Of a stretch of 64,000 bases of DNA, positions 22,210-34,600 are shown one piece after another. Source of the stretch: Lichina pygmaea (Eukaryota > Ascomycota > Lichinomycetes > Lichinales > Lichinaceae); contig OY730173.1 of assembly GCA_963422465.1 (NCBI GenBank), positions 1,240,001 to 1,304,000 of the forward strand, given 5' to 3'. Below the pieces are notes generated by a model. That model had not been told where the DNA came from and did no database searches. It worked only from the letters and a program-made list of their open reading frames with translations. Within the stretch, counting starts at the first letter, position 1; each line of letters starts with the position of its first letter. The translations under genes were made by a program, and so were the position numbers.

Positions 22210-23299
22210 CTAGCATTTGGTGATGTAGAGGCCGATTCTGCAGCAGAGAAGTTAGCGAACGACAGACGACGACCAGCATGGAATGAAGACTCACGGCGGC
22301 TGGTTGAAGTTCTGAAAGTACTCGAGACGGGCATCGTCAGGAGAGGCCAGCTTCAAGCCGATCCTCTGTCCCGCTGGACAGTCGAAACTTGCGATGCTGT
22401 ATGCATTTCCAGGGGCCACAGTCCTCGTGCCATAATCGTCCTGCACGTCCGGAGCATTCTCGTAGGTGGTAGCGGCATCCACGGGGGACGTCAACCGCCC
22501 GAAGCTGATACGACCAGTCCCCGAGATTCCTGGCCCCCCTGGCACGTTGGGGAACAAGAAGACGAGACTGCATGTCTTGCCAGCATCACCGGGCGGGATA
22601 TCGAAGTTGAAGGTCGTGGAAAGCGTCGATGAGATCCGGCCGTTGAAAGATGTACCGAGAGCCCTATCCGGACTCGCCGAGTCGATCGGGACAATCAAAT
22701 GTGGAAACTCAAACGGCCCGTCGAGCGAGGCACGGCATTGTTTCCGAGGCAGCGCTGACTTGCTCGAGGGCGGAGGCTTCGGCGCGGACGATGGAGAGCA
22801 GGCCGGTCTGCATCCATCGGCAATGAGGCTGGTGAGACTGCATGAACTTCCGATTTGCTGGGGAGAGATGACGTAGGAACCTCGTTCGGCGGTAGGACAG
22901 GCCCACACTTGGTCGTTCTCATCCCAACTGACCACGCCATCGCAGGCCACTGAGAAAGGAGAGCCCTCCCGAGAGCCAAGGCTGCATGTGAAGTCACCAA
23001 CAAATGCTAGCGAGATTCTCAGCTGCTGCAGACACACAAAGGGGGGCTTAGCCATATTCAGACTGACGATCCAACAAGCAACGTCTTCCACTGTCGTCGG
23101 CGAGAACACCTCCGTCGAGACAGTACGAATTCTGCGGAAAGCCGCCGCGGATACGGCTCTCTCCCTCTGGGGTTTGCCCAACCGGCCCGGAGACGCTACC
23201 GGACGCTGAGAGGCGAAAGCAGCAGGTGTTCTGCCGAGCAATGAGAGCCTCAGCGCCGAGTACCAGGGCGCAGAGCCAGGCCAACAAGATTGCCTTCAT
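22210..23299 (-). CDS. Secreted protein with But2 C-terminal domain
   Basis: Three exons: 23299-23068, 23006-22295, 22237-22210; 323 residues. Residues 1-18 (MKAILLAWLCALVLGAEA) form a signal peptide. The mature N-terminal half is Cys-rich and has the repeat typical of fungal wall-associated proteins (NTCCFRLSASGSVSGPVGQ, then YCLDGGVLAD and DFTCSLGS). After a Pro/Ser linker (APKPPPSSKS) the C-terminal half matches the But2 domain: FEFPHLIVPIDS, GTSFNGRISSTLSTTFNFDIP, TCSLVFLFP, and it ends YFQNFNQPPIGLYITKC. The alternative acceptor at 23022-23027 would cause a stop, so the TAG at 23007 is used. Such proteins are abundant in mould secretomes; the biochemical role is unknown. Confidence 0.85.
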
Positions 23300-25340
23300 C
23301 GTGACGATTCCGAAGTAGCAGATTTGATCGAGCTAGTAAAGTGATGATGTCCGTGTATGTGCAGCTGAAGCAGGATGGAGTGATGGTAATCGTTCGATGG
23401 TGAGAGATGGACAAAGGAGAGAGCCCCTATTTATGTCTGTGCGGATCGCACTAAAGCCTGCCGTGACCTTTTTTTGCGCTTTGGTGATTAGTCGTCGACG
23501 ACTAATCAGCCGTCACCCGGCTGTTCAGCCGAACTGTAAGGGCGAGGTGCTTGAAAGACAAATATGGGTCCTGTATGAAGCCGCAGTGTCGCCATGCTGC
23601 GAGCCGAGCCATTCTATCAACATTCTGTTGATAGCAATCCTGCCGGCCCCTTGCTCTGGTCCCTGTTATAGAATGTTCTATAGCAGTTTCACTGGACATG
23701 CCAGTCTGAAGAGCATGATGCTCTCCAACAGTTATGATAGCACTCGATACACTGATCAGTGCGGATTGCACACATTACGTTATGATATCGACAAGATATC
23801 ATAAACTCCAAGGATGATCCATTGACACTGCTGGGTCATGACAAGCCATACGGTACCCTACTACTGCTACGGGTACCGTGACTGTAGCATACACGTGACT
23901 GATATCACGTGATAGCTGACCTAGAGCAGGATGGTGAAAAAACTTACGTACGTATCTACTGTACGTACATGCTGCTCGCCATGTCTTACGTCAACACTTG
24001 GACATTGTTTCGTCCATTTCATCTACAAGGATCCAGACAAGCTGCCATGTAGCAACTGTACGGTACCGTACGGGTAATGCCTGGCCCCACAGTCCGACTG
24101 CTACAGGCCGACTACTTTCAATAGCAACATACGGTTCCACGAACAATGCCGAAAGTGATTCTGCAACAGCCTCAAGATCATGATGCGGACGTATGCATCG
24201 ACGACGGCGGAAAAGTGTGCTGGCAGCCCTCTTCGTCGCGACGTCACAGGCTCAGATGCTGCCTTCCTCGTACGGTAACGTAAGGCGAGAGACAGCAGGA
24301 TGCGAGTGGGGATGGCCTATGCAGCTCCTCTCTACGGAGGTACAAGTAGCCGGGAACTATTTTAGGATTTAGGATAAAAACAACTCTGCAAGGCCCAGGC
24401 GCTCGATGAGACATCATGACCGGGAGCCATCTGCCCTTGTGACCGGAGCAGCGTCGTCCGAATGATGAAATGTGGACCTCGAAGGAACATCCTACGGTTC
24501 CTGCTAGGTTCCGGACGACGAAATGCGAGCTCTATCATGGAGAAGTTTGTCTAGTCGAAGACCATGGATCTTCGATCCCGGACATGCCGGGGAACGACAT
24601 TCAAAGAGAAAAGATATTGGTTCCCAGAATAGCTGCCAAAAACAAGGGCCTCGATTCACCGCGCGCGTGAGGAACCTCCAACTTGAGACCATTGCGATCG
24701 GAGCACCAACTATCCCTTCCCAGGTAGGAAGAATGAGCAATGATGGGTCTGGACGGGCCGGCACGCCATCGCACTCGTCGAGGTCTCCTCCTTGTGGTCT
24801 GTCTCCTCTGGCTGCCTCGATGAGACGCCCGGTAGGGCTTTAGAGGATAGATTAAAAAAGAGAACGAAAGTGTAAGAAACCGGCGGGCAAGCTCCAGGAA
24901 CACATTTCTGCCCGCCACTCTTATACTCCAAGCAGCCATCAGACGAGAACGCTCCGCGAACAGACGTAGTTGACGCTGGATAATCCAGTGTATGCAATGT
25001 ACCGTAGGTATCCGATACTACACCTTTCTAGAAATCGACGGAGGACCCAGTTCACACTGAGGCCGAACATCAAGCAGTCAAGTAACATTGAAGAGGAAGT
25101 CCTTCCTCAAAATCCGAAAATAAGTAAGGCCTCGTCGGGGTCAACCAGTGGATACAGTAATCCGCCACGAGGTATCACGCTCAATGGAGCTAAGCAGTGG
25201 GACTTTAGGTACAGGTCGGGAATCAACCCACGTACTCCAAGACGATGCTCGAAGAAGAGGACCAGCAAAAGTACAGAGGGAGATGTCAGGAATTGGGCGC
25301 TCAAGGAGAAACCTGAGGGCCGTCTTCAACCTCGAGTCGT
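23300..25340. other. Intergenic region, 2.0 kb, with palindrome cluster
   Basis: No convincing gene on either strand. The left part (23485-24071) holds an unusual series of perfect or near-perfect short inverted repeats, listed separately. The right part (24080-25340) shows nothing recognisable. Confidence 0.55.
23485..24071. repeat. Cluster of short palindromes and hairpins
   Basis: Seen directly: a perfect 24-bp palindrome at 23485-23508 (half-site TGATTAGTCGTC); CGGCTG/CAGCCG at 23518-23531; a 9-bp stem with 3-nt loop at 23614-23634; an 11-bp stem with one wobble at 23663-23686; GAGCATGATGCTC at 23711-23723; CACTGATCAGTG at 23750-23761; a 10-bp stem at 23780-23804; a 9-bp stem at 23850-23879; TATCACGTGATA at 23903-23914; GTACGGTACCGTAC at 24058-24071. 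The stem sequences differ from one another, so this is not a tandem repeat. Confidence 0.8.
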
Positions 25341-26351
25341 TTATTGGCCGTCCGGGTGCGAGGTCTCGAGTTTGTAGGTGTCTGGGTCGATCATCTTCCC
25401 CCCAGTCAGTTCCTCTCCAATACGCATGAGCCGCTTCTCCGTGATGGCGACGTAGCTCTCGTCGTTCTCCTTGAAGCCTTGTCCTTCCCGGCGGAGCTCG
25501 TTGAGCATGTCGTGCGTCGTTGGCGGTGGACCCTGACTCCAGATGTTTCGGGGCTCCTCGTCGCCCCACTCCTTCGGTCTCGGCACGAAGACCTTGTCGA
25601 TTTCGTTGTTGAGCTGCTCCTCCGTCGTGATGAAGTACCGTGCGTTGATGTACAGCTCGTGCAGGGCCCTCTGCCGCTTGCTGCTTTGCTTCGCCATCGT
25701 CGCCGCCACGTTTGCTCTCTTCTCCGCAATCCGGGCCTCCCGGTGAGGGTCTGGTAAGATGCCCACCTTCACCTTTTGCATCGCTTGCGTGACCGAAGGC
25801 AGAGTCAGCCGCTCGTCTTCACGCTGCTCCCGGTACAGAGCTTCCTGTCGTTCGGCCCGCTTCCGCGCACTGCGGATTGCGGCCTCCCTTTGCGTCGTGT
25901 CTCTGCGGCGTTGCAGCTCAACCAAGCCTTCTCGGAGATTTCGTCTTCGGGTGGCCGCCATGCGCCTCCTCCATTCGCTTCGTTCAAGGTGCTTCGCCTT
26001 GACCATGCCGATTGGACCGACGGCTTTCCACTTCCGCTCCTTGTCCGCCGACTTCTGCGGCTCACGCGTCACGGCGCCGAGGTACTGAGCATTTCCCTTG
26101 TCCGGGGCCCTCGGAGGAAAAATCTCCCGGGGTACCGGGAGGAAGCCTTTGACATGTTTTTTTGGAGGATAGCTAGGCTGAGGTGGCTGAGGTACTGGAA
26201 TAAACCGTGGTGACTCGGGGGCAATGGTGTAAGCTCGTGATGTTGTCGAGAAGGAGTCGTGGGTCACTTTGCAGAAACGGCAGGGCAGTTGTCCTTTAGA
26301 GGTGGAACGGAGCAACGACAGAGTCCTGGTAGGTGCTAGTCTCGAAGACAT
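25341..26351 (-). CDS. pet123: Mitochondrial small-subunit ribosomal protein mS26 (PET123-like)
   Basis: Single exon, 336 residues from ATG 26351 (MSSRLAPTRT); the frame stays open upstream but the next 41 codons look non-coding. mS26 sits on the mitoribosomal small subunit. An Arg/Ser-rich presequence ending near SFSTTSRAY is followed by a Pro-rich stretch, then the conserved GPIGMVKAKHLERSEWRRRMA, a long charged helix (RSARKRAERQEALYREQRED), LTLPSVTQAM, and ALHELYINARYFITTEEQLNNEIDKVF, the family signature. It shares a 262-bp divergent promoter with NOG2, so a mitochondrial and a cytosolic ribosome factor are paired head to head. Confidence 0.8.
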   Translation of the reverse strand: MSSRLAPTRTLSLLRSTSKGQLPCRFCKVTHDSFSTTSRAYTIAPESPRFIPVPQPPQPSYPPKKHVKGFLPVPREIFPPRAPDKGNAQYLGAVTREPQKSADKERKWKAVGPIGMVKAKHLERSEWRRRMAATRRRNLREGLVELQRRRDTTQREAAIRSARKRAERQEALYREQREDERLTLPSVTQAMQKVKVGILPDPHREARIAEKRANVAATMAKQSSKRQRALHELYINARYFITTEEQLNNEIDKVFVPRPKEWGDEEPRNIWSQGPPPTTHDMLNELRREGQGFKENDESYVAITEKRLMRIGEELTGGKMIDPDTYKLETSHPDGQ

Positions 26352-26613
26352 TTTAGCTGCCTCATCAAAGCCTTCGCAGATGGACGATGTTTGAGTACCC
26401 GTACGGGGGTAGATGGATGCTGCAAATTGCGGTTGCTGGTGATTATGTTGGATGAAGTTTGACCGAGCCCGCACGATATTCGCATGTCGAGCCGGCTAGC
26501 GGATCGGTTAAACCTGCATGCTTTCTGCTCAAACCTATTACGTAAGGAACCACAATCACGACCAATCAGTAAAATAGCAAGCACAAGCACGATCGTGAAG
26601 GACCACGAAGAAA
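26352..26613. promoter_or_regulatory. Bidirectional promoter of mS26 and NOG2
   Basis: The two start codons are only 262 bp apart on opposite strands, so both promoters and 5' leaders must share this interval. No specific operator is recognised. Confidence 0.55.
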
Positions 26614-28782
26614 ATGGGTACAAGAAAGAAAGAAGCCAGTCGACGAGAGTCTCAGGGAGTTGGGAAAAATGGCACAGCTAACGTCAAGGTCAAGGGGGAG
26701 AACTTTTATAGGTGAGCTCTTTGTAGTGATCTTCACAGCTCCCGCGCAATCGAGCAGGCCTTGGAATTGGTGGGCACATGACTGACCTGGCTCTACCATA
26801 TCCAGAGATGCCAAGAAGCTCAAGACCCTGCGCATGTACAAGGATGGTCGAGCGCAGCGTGACACTGCTGGCAAGGTCGTCAAGGCAGCCTCTTTCCAAT
26901 CACGGGAAACGCCCAACGCCCGGATCGAGCCAAATAGAAAGTGGTTTGGCAACACCAGAGTCATCGGGCAGGACGCATTAGACACATTCCGGCAAGCAAT
27001 GGCTGAACGATCCTCGGATCCATACCAGGTTCTGCTGAAAACCAACAAGATACCGCTCAGCCTGATCAGAGATGGAGCTGGCAAAAATGGTCTTAAGGAG
27101 CATCAGGCGAAGATGACAGTTGAGGCTGCGCCGTTCGCAGATACTTTCGGACCCAAAGCTCAGCGGAAGAGAGTGAAGATTGGCGTCAGCAGCCTCGAGG
27201 ATCTTGCCGGAGAGGCCGACAAGGCCAGCGGTTCGTATCTGGAGATGGTTGAGCCGCCACCGGAAGAGAGCGCGGACGCTGGGCAAGACCGGACAGACGT
27301 TTCTGCCACGGCTCTCGATGAGGCTACGCCTACCGCTCGGGAGCCAATTTTCTCCAAGGGTCAAAGCAAGCGGATATGGAACGAGCTATACAAAGTCATC
27401 GACGCCTCGGACGTGGTGATTCACGTTCTGGATGCGCGAGATCCTCTTGGAACCCGGTGTCGAAGTGTGGAGAAGTACATCAAGGACGAAGCACCGCATA
27501 AGCATTTGGTATTCGTCCTAAACAAGTGTGACTTGGTACCTACAAAGATTGCTGTAAGTCACACTCTCTTCCGCCTGACTCTGGATTGAATTGTCTGGCG
27601 CGTCCAATGCGCCCTCTCCAATATTCAGTCAAGACTCCTTCCTGCATCTCGGTGCAATTTCTCGGTGGAAGAAGTCTGTTACGTTGTTGGTAGATCAAGC
27701 TTGCCCCCGCCGCTTGGAGTCACCTTGGCTCCAGCAGATGCGTTCTCGTTTTGAGTTCCGTCACCAGGGGTGCAGCGCGTCTCGATCCGAGTAGAGGGCT
27801 GTCTGCACAACATGTGCCCGGTGACTCTCCTCTTAGTATCGTCTTGCACATCTTCTTTGTGTGATGATCAAGACATGATGATCTCTACAGGACTAATCAA
27901 TGCCAACAGGCATCATGGGTACGGACTTTATCAAAGGAGTATCCGACTCTGGCTTTTCATGCATCCCTCACCAACTCGTTTGGGAAGGGTTCCCTCATCC
28001 AGCTGCTCCGACAGTTTTCGTCTCTCCACTCCAATCGAAAGCAGATCTCCGTCGGCTTCATCGGTTACCCTAACACGGGGAAGTCGTCCATCATCAACAC
28101 CGTCCGCAAGAAGAAGGTCTGCAACGTCGCACCGATACCTGGCGAGACCAAGGTGTGGCAGTACATCACCCTCATGAAGCGAATATACCTGATCGACTGT
28201 CCCGGAGTGGTGCCTCCGAGCACGACCGACTCTGATGAAGATATCCTCCTGCGGGGAGTTGTCCGTGTGGAGAATATCGAGTACCCGGGGCAGTACATCG
28301 ATGCGGTGCTCCGAAGATGCAAGCCGCAACACATCCAGCGGACGTACGGCGTGCAGGGATGCAGCTCCGCGACAGAGCTGCTCGAGGCACTGGCCAAGAG
28401 AGGCGGGCGCCTGTTGAAAGGTGGCGAGGCCGACGTGGACGGTGTCGCGAAGATGGTTCTCAATGACTTTCTGCGCGGCAAGCTACCGTGGTTTACGATG
28501 CCGCCTACAAGCGGTGGGACGGAGGCAGCCCAATCAGAAGGTCGTAGTGGCAGGTTGGGCGAGATGAGCCGAAAACGCAAACTGGAGGATCCTCGGGCGC
28601 AAGAGGAGCGTGCGGATGCCGTCTGCAGCGACGCCGAAGGCCATCCTAACGAGAGTGACAGTGAGTCTGAGGGGTTTGACGATCAGGAGGCGTTCGTGGG
28701 TGATGATGGTGATGACGATGACGATGACGACGATGATGGGTCATCAGAGGGTGGTGGTGTCCCCTTGGAGTATCATGGATAG
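26614..28782 (+). CDS. nog2: Nucleolar GTP-binding protein NOG2 (60S ribosome assembly)
   Basis: Three exons: 26614-26711, 26806-27553, 27910-28782; 572 residues. NOG2 is a circularly permuted GTPase that checks pre-60S particles before nuclear export. It starts [12 protein letters not shown], then [20 protein letters not shown] and the [10 protein letters not shown] box. The permuted GTPase shows [11 protein letters not shown]4 NKCD (272-275), then G1 GYPNTGKSS (334-342), G2-like PIPGETK and G3 DCPG (377-380). The tail is acidic (a run of Asp at the end), commonly seen in nucleolar proteins. Intron 2 is 356 bp, long for this genome; its acceptor at 27909 restores [11 protein letters not shown], so the placement is well supported. 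Confidence 0.95.
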
Positions 28783-31614
28783 TCACATAATGATTCTAGG
28801 AAGGCACCGCACCGCTAGCCAAAGTTCGTCTTTGGCCAGTGATGTTGTAGCCCCGCTATCAAAGCAAGCAAGGGCTAATCAATGTCAGGACCATACGGAC
28901 ACCATGAAGCAACGTCTTTAAGTCGTCAGCCATGTCGGATCCATCTTCAATCAGCGCTTTAAGTCGGCAACCAGGCAACCTGCCATCTCGTCCGACGAAG
29001 GCATCCTGTACAAGCATCTATGTACCAGCCCCTGATGCTCACTTTACCGCTCGATTACCTCTAGAGCAGGCGCTTAGTCTGCATTGCTTAGTCATCCATG
29101 TACCGGTTAGTCAGCTAGCTTAGTCAACAGGGCTTACGTGGCTACCGATATAAAGGCCCCGAGTGTCGCGACTTTCCACAGCGAACATCAATGCTGTTCC
29201 AGCAGATAGCCGCTTCTTCTCCCCTCTCTGAGCAGGCCGATGCCTTCGTAGCTCCAGCAGATGCGGTACGATATGTAAGTACGTACGTACCTCCGTACAG
29301 TACTCGATTCCCGTGATTAGTGGAGGAATCACTCGATCGGATGCATTCTGCCACGCCTTGCCTGCGTCACACCACCGTTTGAGCATCAGGCTTGGCGTCA
29401 ATATCTACATACGGAAGGACACGCAGAAAAAGGGCTGTGGGACTCGGTGTATCCACCCTACAATAGGCATGGATCTACATACGTACACCGCCCAACTACT
29501 ATTCGAGGACTCTATTGCGACAAGGCTCGCTACGAGGACTGCATGAACAGGCCCAATACTCGATAGCTCTGCACACATCTCCTAGTCTCCTGGTTCAGTG
29601 AGAATCCCACAATGTTCTACTGTAGCCAGGAATCAAGGAGTCTTGCTCAGAACTAGGAAAAACATTCTTCCGGAGGCGCCTAGTCATCAGCCTTGTGGTG
29701 TCTACCTCGTACGTATGTACTTCCGTACCGAGGCCCGCGCCAAAATTATTCGGAAAGATTTCAATGCGAGTGGCAAAAGTTGTGAGACTATCCTGCAATT
29801 CCCCTCCCAGTTGTTATCATCATTCTTGTTCTTGTCCACCACCCCATCACCCCTATAGTTTGACAGAGGTCTTGAAGTCTGAAGTCCTCAAGCATCTTCT
29901 TATAAAGCTCAGTCTCCTTCGCACTCTGAGCTGTCACTATTCTCATCACTGTTGTTGTTCTTGTCCACAGAGTTTGTGACTGGATGGTACATACGTAGCC
30001 ACAGTCTTACATGACTTGACTTGGCGGATTTGATAGATTGTGCTGAAAGAAAGGTCTGCGACATTACTGATATGCTTCACAGGTACACCTTCTTCAAGAA
30101 GAGCAAGCACACATACTTTCTGTGCGATGCTGATGCTTTTGTTAGTTCTGGTTGATTGGTGGTATGGGGTCGGGTGAGGTGGCTTTTGGTGGTGGGGATA
30201 GTCTCATCACTTTTTGGTGAGATTCCGAATAACTATGTCGTCTGCTCCCGTACATACGTAGAGCTGGCCTCATACAGGGTGTGTGTGGCCGCAAAGTACG
30301 TAACGTACGTACGAGGTATGTACTGAGTACGTTACGTACATACATACGTATTGCTGTACCCGTGCCGACAGGGGGCAATCCCTCCCTTAGTACGGAGTAC
30401 ATACGTACCCGCATGTCAAGGGATGACAAAACAGTGGCGGAGAAAGATTTTTCCGGGCCTAGCGCCCGGGCTATACGAAGGAGCTTGATTGTGCGATTCT
30501 CATCCGAACTACGGATTCCGTAGAAGGCTAGGAACTACATGCGGAGCTTGATATTCACTCCGTTCGTGTAGTTGTCCGATGTCCTCTCTCGTAGTGAGCC
30601 CCATCAGAGTTGTGTCTGAGTAGTTGTAGTCCTCGGTAGATCCATGCCTATTGTGGGCTGGCTCCGCCGTGTCCCTCAGTTCTTTTTCTTGTGTCCAACC
30701 CCGCAGTGGCGGGCACGGGTAGTACGCTACGTACGTACAGTACGTAATCAGCGGGCAAATCTGACTAGGGCTGACGAAGGACGGAGTACATACTTCCGTA
30801 CGAAGGGTACTGTTCGTCCGTACAGCCACAAGGCGCGACCTAAGCCAAACAGTCAATCGTATGTAACACTACTCAGAGAGGTACGCCTGATCACGTGCCG
30901 TGACAAGGCACCATCCTTCAATAGCCGGGTCAGAAGTGATGACCAAGCGCCTAAGGAAGTGCTGGTATTGCTCTGCTACTGTGAGCGCTGTGAGTAGCTA
31001 CCGCGATGGCACTAAGTGTGCTGGCACAGGCTGGCACAGGCTGGCTCTTCTACCTCAGAGAGAGACATCATGAGTTCTGTTTCTCGTCAAAAATATGGCC
31101 TTGCATGACGAAGCTGTGTTCAGCTCCGTTCAGCTCCATTCAGCTCTTGGTCGGAAACCAAGCACGCTAAGCGAGGTTGGGGTCAATCGAGGCTGTCCGA
31201 ATGACGGTGACATGCAATATCGAATGCTGTTGCGCATCGGCAGATCGCTATCGCATGAGTGAAACTCGCAAAAAACAAATGAAGTCGCAGGCCCCTAGGG
31301 CTCAGCTTCGAGAGGTCTATGTTGAAGCTTGATGGTATAAGAAGCTGGTGGACACGGTGGGGTAGCGGACGACATCCTGTGCTGTCTCTGGCTCTTGTCC
31401 TCGAACTCTTGGTTGAGCATTGCCAGTCTGTCTCGTGCTGGGCCTTTCGTCGGCCTATTATACGAGAGCTTGGTCACTGCCTGCTCCACGTGACATGAGA
31501 AGATGCATACACTGAATCATGAAGCGCTCCGGATCCATGTTGGAGAACCTCTTTCAATTCCCCCCCCCCGTCTTTGCCTCCGAAATCCGCGAGAACTCTT
31601 GACTGATTAGTACG
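28783..31614. other. Gene-free stretch, 2.8 kb, with transposon relic and GTAC tracts
   Basis: No gene seen. It holds a decayed Tc1/mariner-like element (29749-30229) and GTAC/TACG-rich tracts at about 29275-29300, 29705-29730, 30245-30415 and 30720-30810. Near 31118-31146 the words CAGCTCCGTT / CAGCTCCATT / CAGCTC repeat in tandem. Confidence 0.6.
29749..30229 (-). mobile_element. Decayed Tc1/mariner-like element with HTH remnant
   Basis: Inverted ends TTATTCGGAA at 29746-29755 and 30223-30232 include flanking TA dinucleotides (29747-29748, 30230-30231). Further in, GAGACTATCC occurs on both sides in inverse orientation. Minus-strand translation of about 30143-30000 gives AQKVCVLALLEEGVPVKHIS then LSFSTIYQIR, a Tc1-type helix-turn-helix pattern. 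No catalytic domain remains. The end assignment is by eye. Confidence 0.5.
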
Positions 31615-34600
31615 ATGTCCCGTCAGACGTCCCCTCAATCCCCAAAAGGGTTCGGACATACAATCGAGAAAGCAGCCGACCAACCTGTTCTGTACGTAGC
31701 AGATGACCCTCCGATGCTGGGTACATATGTAGCCCTATGTGACCATGCGCTTACGTCTCGTACAGCGTCGACAACCCATTACGACATCAGACGCGCGCGG
31801 AAGCTCGGGCCAATGCCAAACGTTTCCACGAGCGACATGAGCTTGGAAAAGTGGTTGACGAGGACGTCTTCGTGCGAGCCGCACTTGTCGCGATGGACCC
31901 GGATGCCTACCCAGAGGTCGAAGGATTGACGGCGATAGAACGGCAGGCCTTGGACGCAGAACAGTTCAACAGCTTCTGGCAGAACATGAAGTCCTTGACG
32001 AAAGAATTCCGGCTTCTGCTGCTTACCTGCTGCATAGCGGCCGTCGTCCAGTAAGCTGTTCCTCTCGAGGCTGTTTGGCTACGTGGGTTGCTCATGTTGA
32101 CTTGTGCTTGTCAGAGGATGGGATCAGAGCTCCATCAACGGTAGGAGGAAGCCGCAGTCGTTGGTTCGGTTATTCAGCCGGAGAATTGCCATTTTGGACT
32201 CTCTGGCGCTTCACGATTATCTCATCTTCTTTTTCGTTGCGTCTCCCTGATTGATAGTTGATGTACGAGCTCGATACCGTTGAAGTCTATTTCTGATGCA
32301 GTACGTATGTATACAGGCGCGAATTTGGGCTGGCCTAGAGAATTTGGATTGGACCCAGATTTCCAGCACCCCAATGCCGAAGCGGATGATATCTGGATCT
32401 TTGGCCTGGTCAACAGCGCGGTCTGGTTTTCCGCGGCGTTTCTGTGAGTCGAAAACTTCCAGCCAGATGTTAAGGAGCTAACGACTGCTCTCAGAGGTTG
32501 CTGGCTAACGGATCCGTTGAACGAATATCTCTTTGGACGGTGAGTTTTTCAAACACCTCTAGTCCCTTTCGACCATCTACGACCCCCTTCTCCAAGCTGA
32601 CTTATAACCAAACTTTTCTAGTCGGGGCGCCATCTTCATCGCTGGTCTGTTCAGTTTTGCAACTGTAATTGGCGCAGCCTTCACACGTAGCTGGTGAGGC
32701 TCTATCGGTGCTCGTCTTGTCATCCAACTCAGAAGATCTCCTGTTTCCGAGAGCTAACTCGTCGCCACAAAGGCAAACCTACTTTGTCTGTCGCCTGCTC
32801 CTTGGTGTCGGGATTGGGGCGAAGTCATCCATAGTCCCGGTCTACCTGGCAGAGTCTGCAAACAGCAACATTCGGGGTGAGTGTGCAATGGCCAGGAAGA
32901 TTGCTAGTCTGTCACGACTCTTACTCTGTACAGGCAGCCTTGTGATCTCCTGGCAGCTCTTTGTCGCGCTAGGTTTAGCCCTTGGCCATGCGGCAAATCT
33001 CGTGGTATTTGGTAGTTGGCGATGGCAAGTTGCGGCGGCATTCATCCCCGCCGTTCCCCTTCTCGTCCTGGTGCCGTTTTGCTATGGTAAGCGATCATTG
33101 CAACAAGCTCGTCTGGTGCCTTTCGTCAAGCCTAGCTCGCCGACGCACTTCTCGCTCACGATCTCCAGAGTCTCCACGCTGGCTGTTGAAGAAAGGCAAA
33201 TTCGCCAAAGCATACGAGTCCCTCCATCACACCCGGCAAACCCCCCTTCAGGCGTGTCGTGATCTCTACCATATGCATGCCCATATGCAGAGTGAGACTA
33301 GGTACTTTATGAGAAATGCCTCCGGCGGCCAGACCAGGAGTGCTCAACCTGCCGAAGGTGTTGTCGACTCCGACGAGTTTCAGGATCAAGTCAGCCATAG
33401 TAGCTATACAAGACGTTTCCTGCAACTGTTCACGCAGCCCCGGATTCGTCGGGCAACTACAGCGGCATGTATTGTCATGATCGCGCAGCAGTTGTGCGGG
33501 GTAAGTGCCTCTTTCCGACAGATGATACCCCTCGCTCATTTTTCACGTGTTATAGATAAACATTCTGGCATTTTTATCATCAACGGTTGTGGAGGACGTT
33601 ATCAGATCTGGAAGAGCTGCATCGAGTGCAGAAAGATTGACCGACGCCGAGTTGAACGTCGCCGGTTATCAAGCTCTTTGGGTGAGCTTCGGAATTGCGG
33701 TAACAAATTTTCTGTAAGTCTTGGTCACGTCAACCGCCAGCGAACGACGGAGATATACTGATGATTGACTTGTAGTTTCACCTTCTTCGCGTGGAAGACC
33801 ATCGATACAAAGGTAAGAGATGCCATGCATCACGGCTGTCCGAGGCTGTTTCACAGATGTCTACTTGCTGCGTGACCTGCCCTTGACTGTTGATACACCT
33901 GTCATGAAGCGGAGATGACCGTACTGACCATAAAACAGGGCCGTCGATTTCTTCTTAATCTCTCATTTCCAAACATGGCCTGGACAATTCTCGCCGCCGG
34001 GCTGTGCTTCCTGATATCCCCTGAGATGGAAGAATTGCGGCTGGGTCTTGTCGTGTTCTTCTTGCTGCTATTAACTATAGCCTACGCGCCAGGGGAGGGG
34101 CCGGTTACTTTCACATTGGCCAGCGAGGTCTTCCCTCTTATCAACAGAGAGGTTGGCATGAGCTTCGCGGTAAATCAGGGGATCTGTACACGAAAGCCTC
34201 TATGCTCATAGCTTGCAGGTATTCTGGAACTTCCTCGGCGCCGGTATACTGGCACTGACTGTGCCCTGGCTGGCGTACGCGTTAAAGCCCACTGGTCTCC
34301 TAGGGCTATTTGCGTACGTGCCGCCCCGACCGTTATTCGGTATTGCGGACTGACTGTTGTTTAGCTGCCTCAATCTTGTCTCGTGGTTACTGGTGTTCCT
34401 TTTTGTTCCCGAGACGGCAGGTGTCAGTTTGGAGGAGCTCAACTATATCTGTAAGATCTTTATCGTGTTCCGAGGCCGAAGCAGATGACGCCTGACACGA
34501 TGCAATGCAGTCGAGGTCTCGACCAAAAAGCACATGCAGTACCGAATCGACGTGGTCAAGTGGGGCTTCAATAGGTACCTACGCCGTCGTGACACCCCAC

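Noticed and set aside
24470-25377. Several 65-135 codon frames between the palindrome cluster and mS26
   Set aside because: None has coding bias, splice support or a recognisable motif.
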